Assembly (NCBI GenBank): GCA_000972765.1
Contig: CP011265.1
Coordinates: 1,426,001-1,490,000, forward strand
Direction of reading: 5' to 3'
DNA from: Verrucomicrobia bacterium IMCC26134
GTDB lineage: Bacteria; Verrucomicrobiota; Verrucomicrobiia; Opitutales; Opitutaceae
Length of the DNA: 64,000 nt
The translations under genes were made by a program, and so were the position numbers. This document shows, one piece after another, positions 17,201 to 25,179 of the stretch. The notes below the pieces were generated by a model, which was given only the letters and a program-made list of their open reading frames with translations, was not told the DNA's origin and did no database searches. Numbering within the stretch: position 1 is the first letter of the stretch; each line of letters starts with the position of its first letter.

Positions 17201-18035
17201 GCAAGTCTTCCCAAAAGGCGACGGTGGACGTGTCGCCATTGCGGATACGCTCGGCCCAGCTCAGGGCTACGGCTGAATCGGCGGGGCCGTGTTTGGACCA
17301 CTTGCTGACGGCTTGGAGTGTGTGCGAAACGGTCTGCCACGGAGCTTCGCTTTTCAGTGTGACCACGTGCGAGTGAAGGTCCTGCAGGAGATCGTCGTAA
17401 GGACCGGCGGCGGGGTCGGCCTGAGGGCGGAGGCAACGGCGGCGGGTGTTGATGACCGTGAGGGCGTCGTCGAGAGTCCACTCGTGCGCGGTGGCGAGGG
17501 CGGCGAGCACGGGGTCGGTCGAAAGGGTGTCGATCCAGATTTTACGGACGATGGGATCGAGGTGCTCGGTGTCGTTGGTGACAACCTCGGGGAGGACGGG
17601 CAGGCCGCAGAGGGTGCCCTCTTGCTGAAGGCTGCGCTGGCAGAAGGCGTGGATGGTGGAGACCGCGAGCAGATCGAGATCGAGCAAGGCGCGTTGAAGA
17701 CGAGCGCGGGCCGCGGTGGCGTCGGGGTTGTGCGCGGGATCGAGGCGGCGGCGAAGGAGGGCGACGTCGAGGGCGGTTTTGCCGGCGAGCTCGTCGGCGG
17801 TGGCGGGTTCAGCCAGCTGGGTGAGCACGCGGCGGACACGATCTGAGAGTTCGCGGGCGGCGTCTTTGGTGAAGGTGACGAGCAGGAGTTTGGAGACGTC
17901 GGGCAGGGTGCCTTCGAGCAGGAGGCGGGGCACGAGGTGGCTGATCGAGTAGGTCTTGCCGGTGCCGGCGCTGGCCTCGATGACGGTGAGGCCGGGCGCG
18001 ATGGGGGAGGTGTGAAGATCGAGTTCCGTGGACAT
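14247..18035 (-). CDS. recB: Exodeoxyribonuclease V subunit RecB (3'-5' helicase and nuclease)
   Basis: RecB provides the 3'-5' helicase and the single nuclease site of RecBCD. The 1262-residue protein starts with an N-terminal UvrD-like helicase: Walker A ASAGTGKT at 21-28, ALIDESQDTDP later, and a VVTMHKAKGLEYP motif. It ends with the RecB-family nuclease domain, where VIDWKTN at 1161-1167 gives Asp1163 and Lys1165 of the catalytic site. Its length is close to E. coli RecB (1180). The gene begins 18 bases after recC stops and overlaps recD by four bases. All motifs needed for activity appear intact. Confidence 0.95.
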   Translation of the reverse strand: MSTELDLHTSPIAPGLTVIEASAGTGKTYSISHLVPRLLLEGTLPDVSKLLLVTFTKDAARELSDRVRRVLTQLAEPATADELAGKTALDVALLRRRLDPAHNPDATAARARLQRALLDLDLLAVSTIHAFCQRSLQQEGTLCGLPVLPEVVTNDTEHLDPIVRKIWIDTLSTDPVLAALATAHEWTLDDALTVINTRRRCLRPQADPAAGPYDDLLQDLHSHVVTLKSEAPWQTVSHTLQAVSKWSKHGPADSAVALSWAERIRNGDTSTVAFWEDLQQVVDLPQNANKQGNANKAAAAALAAHPWFEAAVALHSLATRLKWSWQHHLAELALPELAAFMARHRLISQDGLIGTLYHALHRSADDTAAAQSTRLANSLAARYHVALIDESQDTDPRQFAIFKRIFLDAEPRRRLLLVGDPKQAIYGFRGADLSTYLAARDTAQARYTLSQTRRAPQPLVEVINSLFQRKGAFLNPGMEFTPAVSALDYDHQLFRDGKPCSRLEVWLVPDDDKEAYSAQARRIPSLSKRVAGTIADLLNHRSEMVKTYREPSKAPSRTAVTPAHFAVLVATHKQAAGMAEALQLHGIPAVINSGADVFATEEASDLHLLLHSILDPRRTGSLRRALATRLLGLDAGALADLDQSDDESEATDVLPSRDSWLKRFTHWQTKWQTRGVVALFTEFDKPATESPIYTGITQRLALIPLTGERRVTNYRQLTDLLLDAARDTASRPDELVRWLGQQIARATERCDAEDRQLQLSSDRQAVQVVTMHKAKGLEYPLVFCPYLADSLMAPNNYEKLPGRPTATEPVPPDALLNFALLDLPTQKTCKDQLLAAQLEERLRLAYVALTRAQVRAWTCRYSSSAQRNFGSAFDWLLRNEQQITDCPVYSSAWIKIATASGTADHEATLRALGAEPHSDELPASEAAGPAFTFRSPPNFDFQLYQPAAAALVATGQLQAQTGPTVPMGWRVTSFSTLTREKNAHGSSAPRHDKPSIQSSHDTEPPAPAFLASPAGALVGTVVHKWIEAWDFSELPAADLAGSPLALHLNSARLPKPREGQPAWPASLHELFSTLRLIQLPGCGDTPLHALCPDAHGSEWHFHLPIAGDLSVKLLARCFANHAADKHRPYSSNLEALSNEEFKGLLQGFIDRLARHGEAWGVIDWKTNRLGSTLADYDEPALLRCAMESHYLLQTHLYLVALRRYLRCVGLADAPIAGAWLVFLRALAPGSSRGVLHIQPPVAMLDALDALFAPAATPDLALA

Positions 18036-18053
18036 GGCGAGAGGTGCGTGGGT

Positions 18054-21000
18054 TTAGGTGTTCCACCAGAGATGGAGCGGGCCGGCGACGTTGCGCGCCC
18101 AGGCCAGCCAGACGTGGTCATGCGGGGCGGCGAAGGGCTCGGCGTCGCGCCAGACGAGGGTGGCGGCGGGTTGGAGGCCCTCGCCGGATTGGCTTTTAAA
18201 GCCCGGGGCGTTCCACGTGGACAGGGCCTCTTTCAGTGCGGCCTGGTCATTGCTGGCTCCGCTCAACTTTGAAGCGAGGGCTGCGCTGGTGTCGGGGGCG
18301 TAGCAGAGCGGTGCGGTCTGGCCTGAGCGGTAACCGGCGACCAAGGCGGCGAGGTGTTGGCGGGCGTCGGCGGGAAGGATGGCGGAGAGTTTTTTTGGCG
18401 CTCCATTATCGTCCAGGCTGCAGAGCACGCAGGCGACAGGCCGGTTGAGCAGGGCTGCGGCGGCGAGGGTTTGGATGAAGGCGGCGATTTGGTGCTTGGG
18501 CTTTTGGGTGTATTTTCCCGGGCGAAAAACCAGAACCCAGTCCGTGGGTTGGGTGGCGCCGTCGGCCGGGCCAAGATTGATCTCGCCAGTGAGTTCGGTG
18601 ACCGCGTCGAGAGTGACGGTGAGCGGCGTGAGGGCGGTGCGTTGCAGCAAGGGGCCGAGGGTGTCGGCCAGAGGCGTGATCTGGCGCTGATGTTTCGCCC
18701 AGGCGAGGTCTCCGAGGGCGCCGGGAGGGAGGGCGCGATTGGCTATGAGTTGCGAGCAGGCCTCGTCCTCGGTCAGTGGAGCGCCGGGCAGGCGGGCGGC
18801 GAGGGCGGTGGCGTCGGCCTGGTAAGACTGAAGGCCGTCGAGCGTGAGCGGGGCATCGTCGAGGACGGTGTCGTCCTCCTCGTCTTCAGGTATATCGATA
18901 CGCAGGGACTTGAGCCAGGCGCGGGCGGGGTCTTTCCAAAAGGCGGCCAACTGGGCCAAGGTAAGGGACAGCGGCTCGATGGGCGAGGCGGGCAAAGCGT
19001 CCACGGCAGCGGGTGGCGGGGTAAAGAAAGGCCGCGCCGGCGGCACGGCGGCGCAATAGAGCTCGGTTGCGATCAGGGCGGAGCGGGCGTCGAAGGAACG
19101 AGGCAGCTTGTTTTCGGCGGTGAAGTAGTCGGGCGTAAAAGGCTGGATCGGGTGTTTGATGAGGAGAACATCTTGCAGGACGGGCGCGGCCTCCGGTGGT
19201 CGCACGGTGGCGGAGGCGACGCGGAGAACCTCTTCCACGCAGGAAGAAAGCGGACCGTCGTGGGAGGTGCGCAGGCTGCGGTTGGCGGCGGTGAGAATGA
19301 GGCGGTCGGAGGGAGCGAGCAGCGTATCCAGGAACCACTGACGATCCTGGCGGCGCGGGTCGGCATCCCAGCGCTCGGGCGCGTGGGCGAGCAAATCCCA
19401 TGAAGGCCGGCGGGAGGCGCGGGGGAAGGCCCCGTCCTGAAGGCCGAGGAAGGCGAAGACGCGGCAAGGCAGCCCGTGGAGCTGGTTGAGACGGCCGAGC
19501 AGGATATCGCCACCCATGCTGGTGCGCAGGCTGGTGGCGTTTTCCAGTGCGGGTTGCAACCAGTCGATGAGCGCGCCGGCATCGAGCGGTGTGGCAACGG
19601 TGAGGGTCTTGAGTTCGGCGATGATACGGTGGACGGCGGCGGCGTGGTCGTCGAGCACCTCGGCCGCGAGCAGGGTGTCAACCGCGCCGGATAAACGCTC
19701 CGCCCAGGCCGCGGCCGTAGCCTCGGTGCGCCAGACCGACTGGCTCTCGGCGAGCCGGATGAGCCAGGCGATGAAGCGCAGGCGGATTTCGTCGGCGTGA
19801 TGCAAGTCGGGAGCCAGCGGGTGGACGAATTCGCCGTCGGCATCGCGCGCGGTGGTGAGCGGGCCGAGCCAGGCGCCGGCGAGATGGCGATCGAGGGCGG
19901 CCCGCCAGGTGCCGGTGGCATCGGCGCGGTCGCGAGCGGAGGCGTCGATGTCGTGGGTGAGGCCGGAACTGCGAATGGTTTCGCGCAGGTGTGCGAGGAT
20001 CTCGGGAGCGTCCGCGAGGTCGAGGTGGTGTTGGAGCGCGCTGAGGTTGAGCAACTCCACGAGTTCGCTGGCGCCATGGCGGCCGACGGAGAGCTGAAGC
20101 AGCGCGAGCAGGGCGACGGCGACGGGGTTGGCTTCGCGGGCGGGAACGGCGGTGAGACGCACGGGCAGAGTCTTCTCGCCGCCGCGCAGAATGGCCTCGG
20201 CCAGCGGGGCGTAGAGATCGAAATCGGAGACGGCGATCAACACCTCCTCGGGTTGCAGATCCGGCAGTTCCTTAAAGGCGCGCAGCAGTTCGTCCCGCAG
20301 AACTTCCAGCTCGCGGCGCGGGCTGTGGCAGGAGTGGATACGCAGGCTCAGATCGGTGGCGGCGAGGGGTGGTCGGAGGTCTGGCGCATCGGGGGCCAAC
20401 GGAGCGCCGGGCGGGGTGCGTTGGGCGCGGATGTCGGATTGGAGGCGCTGGAGCAAGGTGGCGTCCGCGGGCGGCGGGACGGCGCTGTCGGCCGCGTCAG
20501 GCCAGGCGGAGTAATCAGCGGAGAGGGTTTCGAGCAGGAGGAAGTGACCGACCGCCTGTTGACCGAGGGAAGCCAGCAACGGGTGGCCGCCGAACTCCAG
20601 CGGTTCATCCGCGTCCGGCGTGGCGGCGATCAGCGATTGGAGGGCGTGGCGGCGCGTCTGGTCGGCGAGGTAGCCGAGCGAAGGCAGCAGGAGGTAGAGA
20701 GACACCTCGTGGCCGTGGTGCGCCAGAACTTGCAAGGTGCGCAGCAGGAGCGGATCGAGCAGGTCGGCGCCGACGATGAAGACGGGCTGGCGCGCCGGGG
20801 TGCCGGTGGCGGCGGACGCGGCGCTGTCGAGGCCGGCGAGTTGTTGCGCGGGGTGGGGCGGGACTTCGGGCTGGCTGGCCAAGGTGTGCCAGAGGGCGCG
20901 TTGCCAGAGCTCGTCTTTGGAGGCGGTCACCTCGGGTTGCCCTTGATTGGCGAGCGGAACGGAGCGGTCGGCGCTCCAGGCGGCGGGCCAGTCGGGGCGA

Positions 21001-21437
21001 AAGCGGGCGTAGCGGTCGAGCTGGGTGGCGAGCAGTTGCGCGAAGGCGAAACGGTCTCGGGCCGAGAGGGGTTTATCGGCCTCGTGGCCGAGCTTGGCTG
21101 CGAAGGCGTTCACATGCGGAAGCAAGTGCCAGCGCAGCGCATCCGGGTTCCAGTAGGCGTGGCCGTTGGGCTGGGCCTGAGCGCCGGCGATGGTGGCGAG
21201 GAGGCGGCCTAAATAGGCTCCTGGCGACGGAAACTCGAAGCCCATGCTGAGGCCGAGATCGCGGGCGAGCCGCATTTGCAGCCAATCGCCGAGCTGGGAG
21301 GACGGCACCAGAACCGTAACCGGATGCGGGATGCCAGGGTTCTGGTGCAGGGAGGCGGAGCGGGCGGCGGCCAAGTCGCGACGCAACGACTCCAGCAGCG
21401 CATGACTATGGGCGAAGAGTTGAAGGTGGGGGCTCAT
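18054..21437 (-). CDS. recC: Exodeoxyribonuclease V subunit RecC
   Basis: RecC is the scaffold of RecBCD and in E. coli reads the Chi sequence with inactivated helicase domains. The 1127-residue protein has the family N-terminus (a VLVPSSQLGDWLQMRLA block at about 43-59) and no Walker A, as expected. Mid-protein blocks such as GRLNQLHGLPCRVFAFLGLQDGAFPR match the dead-helicase core. Its length matches E. coli RecC (1122). It is the first gene of recC-recB-recD and lies 274 bases downstream of lexA on the same strand. The Chi sequence of this organism cannot be deduced. Confidence 0.92.
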   Translation of the reverse strand: MSPHLQLFAHSHALLESLRRDLAAARSASLHQNPGIPHPVTVLVPSSQLGDWLQMRLARDLGLSMGFEFPSPGAYLGRLLATIAGAQAQPNGHAYWNPDALRWHLLPHVNAFAAKLGHEADKPLSARDRFAFAQLLATQLDRYARFRPDWPAAWSADRSVPLANQGQPEVTASKDELWQRALWHTLASQPEVPPHPAQQLAGLDSAASAATGTPARQPVFIVGADLLDPLLLRTLQVLAHHGHEVSLYLLLPSLGYLADQTRRHALQSLIAATPDADEPLEFGGHPLLASLGQQAVGHFLLLETLSADYSAWPDAADSAVPPPADATLLQRLQSDIRAQRTPPGAPLAPDAPDLRPPLAATDLSLRIHSCHSPRRELEVLRDELLRAFKELPDLQPEEVLIAVSDFDLYAPLAEAILRGGEKTLPVRLTAVPAREANPVAVALLALLQLSVGRHGASELVELLNLSALQHHLDLADAPEILAHLRETIRSSGLTHDIDASARDRADATGTWRAALDRHLAGAWLGPLTTARDADGEFVHPLAPDLHHADEIRLRFIAWLIRLAESQSVWRTEATAAAWAERLSGAVDTLLAAEVLDDHAAAVHRIIAELKTLTVATPLDAGALIDWLQPALENATSLRTSMGGDILLGRLNQLHGLPCRVFAFLGLQDGAFPRASRRPSWDLLAHAPERWDADPRRQDRQWFLDTLLAPSDRLILTAANRSLRTSHDGPLSSCVEEVLRVASATVRPPEAAPVLQDVLLIKHPIQPFTPDYFTAENKLPRSFDARSALIATELYCAAVPPARPFFTPPPAAVDALPASPIEPLSLTLAQLAAFWKDPARAWLKSLRIDIPEDEEDDTVLDDAPLTLDGLQSYQADATALAARLPGAPLTEDEACSQLIANRALPPGALGDLAWAKHQRQITPLADTLGPLLQRTALTPLTVTLDAVTELTGEINLGPADGATQPTDWVLVFRPGKYTQKPKHQIAAFIQTLAAAALLNRPVACVLCSLDDNGAPKKLSAILPADARQHLAALVAGYRSGQTAPLCYAPDTSAALASKLSGASNDQAALKEALSTWNAPGFKSQSGEGLQPAATLVWRDAEPFAAPHDHVWLAWARNVAGPLHLWWNT

Positions 21438-21711
21438 GCGTGAAGGGAGGCGAGTTGGCGTGAAGGAAGAGGGAAGACGGCGTCATGGCGACGATTCAGC
21501 GCGTCACGGGCCAGCTTTAGTTCCACCTTAAGCCACGGGGTCGGACATCTGCGGGTAAAGGTGGCGAGTCGTGATGGGTTTCTCCAAGGAGTCGATCAAC
21601 TCCGCCCCGACCTGTCCCGGTATCAATCACGCGTGCCGTCGGCGGGGGTGGACAGCATCAGCGGACGGGGCAGGGGAGCGCCGACTTTTGCCGGATGTAT
21701 GGAGGCGGCCT

Positions 21712-22320
21712 TCATACCGTTGTGCGAATTACTCCGATAAGAACACCCTGACACATCAAACCACTGGTGGGGATGATGTCCGCATACCCCTTGTTTTCAG
21801 CCCGCAGAATTCGCCGCCCCTTGACCTCGATGAGGCGCTTCAGTGTGACTGTGGTTTCGTTGACAAGAGCGGCGATGATTTCACCGGGGCGAGGTTCGCG
21901 ACGCTCGAAGAGACCGATGTCACCGCTCCGGATTTGGGCGTCGATCATGGAGTCGCCTTTGATCTCCAAGCCCCAAAGGTGCTGCTGCCGTTTGGGGCTA
22001 ATCCCAAAAAGCGTCGGGTCGATGGGAATGGAGCGCAGCTGCTGTTGCTCTTCCAACGAGGGCGGACCGGCGGGAATTTCGCCGTAGATGGGCAGGGAAA
22101 ACATAACCTGAACCTCGTTGGCCTTTGCGCCCCACGTGCCGTCGGAGAGTTGTTCCAACGCCCCCTTCATCGCGAGACCGGCCAGGTGGCGAACGACCGT
22201 GGTTTGAGAGTTAAACCCGAAGTGCTTTTTGATGATACGGGTGGACGGCGGAACCTTATGCTCGCGCTGGTATTCGCTGATGTAGGCAAGGATCTCTTCC
22301 TGACGGTCGGTGAGTTGCAT
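21712..22320 (-). CDS. lexA: LexA-family SOS repressor
   Basis: LexA represses DNA-damage genes and cleaves itself when RecA is activated. This 202-residue protein has an N-terminal winged helix (PPSTRIIKKHFGF at about 24-36), the Ala84-Gly85 cleavage bond in GEIPAGPP, and the catalytic Ser124 (GDSM) and Lys161 (TLKRL). The frame extends to 22359, but that extension would run through two LexA operators, so I start at ATG 22320 (MQLTDRQ), which matches the family N-terminus. The tandem operators directly upstream imply autoregulation. recCBD follows 274 bases downstream on the same strand. Confidence 0.93.
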   Translation of the reverse strand: MQLTDRQEEILAYISEYQREHKVPPSTRIIKKHFGFNSQTTVVRHLAGLAMKGALEQLSDGTWGAKANEVQVMFSLPIYGEIPAGPPSLEEQQQLRSIPIDPTLFGISPKRQQHLWGLEIKGDSMIDAQIRSGDIGLFERREPRPGEIIAALVNETTVTLKRLIEVKGRRILRAENKGYADIIPTSGLMCQGVLIGVIRTTV

Positions 22321-22327
22321 GGCGGTG

Positions 22328-22341
22328 TGTTCTTGTGAACC
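22328..22341. promoter_or_regulatory. LexA operator 1 (near-perfect)
   Basis: TGTTC-TTGT-GAACC ends 7 bases upstream of the lexA start codon. It matches the published Verrucomicrobia LexA motif TGTTC-N4-GAACA except for the last base. Being so close to the ATG, it would overlap the ribosome-binding or -10 region and block transcription. Confidence 0.8.
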
Positions 22342-22342
22342 G

Positions 22343-22356
22343 TGTTCAAGTGAACA
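22343..22356. promoter_or_regulatory. LexA operator 2 (perfect)
   Basis: TGTTC-AAGT-GAACA is an exact match to the Verrucomicrobia LexA consensus, with the symmetry extending one base further on each side (GTGTTC...GAACAC). It lies 15 bases from operator 1 centre to centre, so two LexA dimers could bind cooperatively. Confidence 0.88.
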
Positions 22357-22681
22357 CATGACCGGCAGCGGTTCCAGCTTTCTTATTTTGCCCCGCAGTT
22401 TTGTTTTCGGCCCATACTTCTTCGATCCCTATCCATATCGGTTGAATCGAGATAGAACGCCCACGGTCATTTAAACCGGAAGTTTCGCAGCGAAAGAGGC
22501 AGCGAATACCTGTATCTAACGACGGGAAACCTTCTTTGTGATCTTTGCGCCTTTTCCCGGTAAATATTCATTGGCTTGGGGCTCGGTATTTTTCGCATTG
22601 GTCACAGGGCCAGGCCGGGATCCTGACGCAGCATCGTGAAGCCCGCTCATTATCCTCACGTTCGTTGTGGGCGATCGGGCC
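22357..22681. other. Intergenic region upstream of lexA and downstream of the retropepsin-like gene
   Basis: About 325 bases hold no credible gene. The part next to lexA should contain its promoter, although I cannot place -35 and -10 boxes with confidence. Near the other end, the stretch around 22645-22680 (gcccgctcat... gggcgatcgggcc) could fold into a GC-rich hairpin behind the stop of the gene at 22682, without a clear T-run. Confidence 0.4.
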
Positions 22682-23785
22682 TTAACGTGCGGGTTGCAGC
22701 ACGACTTGGGGCTTGGCTCGCGGGTCTATCGTGATGCGGAAGTTTTTCAGGAAGGTTTGGCCGAGGAGTCCATCGACGCCCACGCCTTCTGCGGTGGCGA
22801 TCGCGCTCGCGGACACGTCCCGCACGGTTTGACCCAGGCTGGAAAGACCGGGGAGCAGGAGGGGGCGGCCCTTGGTCTTTGCACCGCCTACACCCACCAC
22901 GCTTTCTTCTTCGCCCATCCGGTTTTGCCAGCCTAGCGCCCGCACCAAGTCCTGGGGTAAGGTCACGGCTTGGGCGCCGGTATCAAAAATAAAGCACATC
23001 GGTTCGTCACCCGCTTGGGCGGTGACCAGGATGAGCCCGTTCGGCTGGGTGGACGAGCGGGCGATGGCCCATTCCGCGAGCGTGCGTCTGAGTGTGCGCA
23101 CCCGGGCCAGCAGGGAGTCGCGATACTGGGTGCCGTTGCCTGGCGATAAGCGAATATCTGCAAGCAGGCGGTTGACCTCGTTTTGATACCGGACATCGCC
23201 TCCGTCGCGACTGAAGGTGTCCCACGCCGTCTGGCGGCGGCGCAACGCCTCCGCTTCAGCGTCCAGGGTCTTGCGCTCGGCATTGTGGGTGAGTTGCAGG
23301 CGTTCAAGCCGGTCGCTTTCTGCCTGTATACGCGGGTTGAGTTTTCCGGCGAGGGTGCGCTGTTTATCAACCAGCCGGTTATAGCTTTCGACGGCGGCAT
23401 TGTAGCGGCTGACCTCGCTGCTACTGCGACCGTCGGGACGGTTTTTAATCCGGGCGGAACCCGCCTCGATTTGTTTTTCGAGGGCACGCAGCGGCTCGGT
23501 CTCGGCGTCGAGTTTCGACTTGGCGGCAGCGTTTTCGTTCTGGAGGTCGGCGACGCGGGTGTTGAAGCGGTTTATCTTGGTGGTGAACGCGTATTGGTCC
23601 GCAAGCAGGGTGGTGTCGTTGAGCGCACTGCGTGCGGTCGCCTCAAGTGCCGCGAGCCGGCCGGTCCAGTCGGTGCCGGCCGCCCTCGCCATGCCGCCGA
23701 GAGCAAGAGAGAGCAGCAGCCAGAGCAGTGATTTGAGCGGGTGTGACACGTTGGGTGATGAGGCGCTTGATGCGCTGAAGTCCAT
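22682..23785 (-). CDS. Exported coiled-coil protein with a retropepsin-like aspartic protease domain
   Basis: This 367-residue protein has an N-terminal signal peptide (LKSLLWLLLSLALGGMARA, cleaved near Ala-Ala-Gly). A long charged region rich in Glu, Arg and Ala (about 40-240) looks coiled-coil. The C-terminal domain has FDTGAQAV at 266-273, the Asp-Thr-Gly active-site motif of clan AA single-domain retropepsin-like proteases; Asp268 is the catalytic residue. The second conserved VDGLLGQTFL is at about 337-346. Such domains work as dimers. I chose ATG 23785 because GGAGG precedes it; ATGs at 23797 and 23800 are alternatives, and longer frames lack a signal peptide at the start. The coiled coil may hold the dimer in the periplasm. 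Its substrate is unknown. Confidence 0.75.
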   Translation of the reverse strand: MDFSASSASSPNVSHPLKSLLWLLLSLALGGMARAAGTDWTGRLAALEATARSALNDTTLLADQYAFTTKINRFNTRVADLQNENAAAKSKLDAETEPLRALEKQIEAGSARIKNRPDGRSSSEVSRYNAAVESYNRLVDKQRTLAGKLNPRIQAESDRLERLQLTHNAERKTLDAEAEALRRRQTAWDTFSRDGGDVRYQNEVNRLLADIRLSPGNGTQYRDSLLARVRTLRRTLAEWAIARSSTQPNGLILVTAQAGDEPMCFIFDTGAQAVTLPQDLVRALGWQNRMGEEESVVGVGGAKTKGRPLLLPGLSSLGQTVRDVSASAIATAEGVGVDGLLGQTFLKNFRITIDPRAKPQVVLQPAR

Positions 23786-23844
23786 TTTCCTCCGCATCAT
23801 CTGGGTCCAACGCGAGCGCGGTGCAAACCGATAGGATCGGGGAT

Positions 23845-25098
23845 TTAGGTGCGGCCCGGTTGGGCGAGCATCTTGCGCCATTTCTTCTGGCCGTTTTTCA
23901 AGATGCTGGCCGGTTGGCTGGTGTAAAAGTCGTAGCCCAGTTTGTTGTTCGCGGCCATGGCCTCGTAGGTGGTGTAAATCACGCCGTCGCGGCCTGGAAA
24001 GAGCGGATGGCTGTCGGTCAGGTCGTAGAAGCGCGCCCAATACACTTCAGTCGAGCCCGGGGTGGGGTCGTAGGTGGTCTTCCCGTCGCGTTTGCCCCGG
24101 GCGATACCGGTGACCTTTACCCGGTCGAGCCAGCCTAGTCCGTGCTCGATGGACGCCACGATTTCCGGTGCGGGTTGCGGGAGTTTCATAAGAAACTCCA
24201 GCACGTGCGCGCTCTCCAGGCCGCTGATGGCGGCGGGTTCCATCTTACGCGCGGTGGTCGGGCTCAGGGTGATCGGGTCGTGTTGCGCGCACCAGGCGGT
24301 TTTGCGGCCGTCTTGCACGATCTGGCTGGCGATCACGCAACGCAGGCCGCTGGCAAGCGCGGCGGCGGCGCGTTCACGCCGAGGCTGATCGACCAAGGCG
24401 AAAGCGGGCAGGCCGGCTTCAATGGCGCGCAGCAGCTCAAGCACATGGGTCATGGCGTCGTCGTTAAACGTAATATCGTCGTGGTAGCCGCCCTCCAGGG
24501 GGTAGACTTGGGGCCAGCCGCCACTGGGAAACTGGGCGGCGAAGATGAAGTCCAGGCCGCGCAGCGCCGCCGCGCGGCAGTCTTCGCGGCCTGTGGCTTG
24601 CCAGACTTTGGCGAGCAACTCGATCTGGGAGGTGGTGGAACCGTTGTCGAAAGTGGAGAGGTAGTGGGGCGATTGGCCGGGCTGGCTTTGCGAGGACCAC
24701 TGCATGCCGGGCTGGCGGGGGCCTTTGGAATAGCCGGTGTGTTTAGACCAGCCGCCATTGGGCGCCTGATAGGAGAGGATCGTATCTGCGAGCTGCGTCG
24801 CCTCGGCGCTCGAGAACCAGGTGCCGGCGGACTTGGGATCGAATTTAAAATCACCGCCGTCAGGAGTGGGCAGGGCTTGAGCGAGCTTGAGGCCGGCTAC
24901 TTCGCGTTGGAGCGCTTCAGCATCGGCCGCCGCGAGGGCTTGGGATCGGGCGAGGTAGTCCGTCCATCGGCTTTGTTCTTCCTTCGGCAGGACGGCGATC
25001 CTTTCGGGTGTGACTGGAGCGGCACGCAAAGCGTGCGTCCCCTGAAAGAGGGTCAGCGAAATAACTGCGAGTGTAACGGCGGGGTAGAGGCGAAGCAT
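23845..25098 (-). CDS. Pectate lyase, PelA/Pel-15E (PL10) family
   Basis: This 417-residue exported enzyme should cleave polygalacturonate by beta-elimination. A signal peptide (LYPAVTLAVISLTLFQGTHALRA) follows ATG 25098, which I prefer over the longer frame start at 25134. The mature part carries PL10 hallmarks: YQAPNGGWSKH at about 130-140, FDNGSTTSQIELLAKVW, then a GLDFIFAAQFPSGGWPQVYP block and a DDITFNDDAMTHVLELL block. Together they form the alpha/alpha barrel with its conserved Asp and Arg residues. It lies 59 bases upstream of the retropepsin-like gene and 81 bases downstream of the di-heme oxidoreductase, all on the minus strand. Pectin use is consistent with the nearby esterase. Confidence 0.87.
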   Translation of the reverse strand: MLRLYPAVTLAVISLTLFQGTHALRAAPVTPERIAVLPKEEQSRWTDYLARSQALAAADAEALQREVAGLKLAQALPTPDGGDFKFDPKSAGTWFSSAEATQLADTILSYQAPNGGWSKHTGYSKGPRQPGMQWSSQSQPGQSPHYLSTFDNGSTTSQIELLAKVWQATGREDCRAAALRGLDFIFAAQFPSGGWPQVYPLEGGYHDDITFNDDAMTHVLELLRAIEAGLPAFALVDQPRRERAAAALASGLRCVIASQIVQDGRKTAWCAQHDPITLSPTTARKMEPAAISGLESAHVLEFLMKLPQPAPEIVASIEHGLGWLDRVKVTGIARGKRDGKTTYDPTPGSTEVYWARFYDLTDSHPLFPGRDGVIYTTYEAMAANNKLGYDFYTSQPASILKNGQKKWRKMLAQPGRT

Positions 25099-25179
25099 GC
25101 TCGCGAGCCTGCGATAAAAAGCACGGCATGCCACTCCTTTGCGCGTCGCATCGTTGCGCGGGGAGATCTCAGCGCCGCC

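Noticed and set aside
22321-22359. Longer LexA start at 22359
   Set aside because: The extension would encode both LexA operators; MQLTDRQ at 22320 is the normal family N-terminus.
23786-24040. N-terminal extension of the retropepsin-like gene
   Set aside because: It overlaps the pectate lyase 3' end, is Arg/Pro-rich and would place the signal peptide inside the protein.
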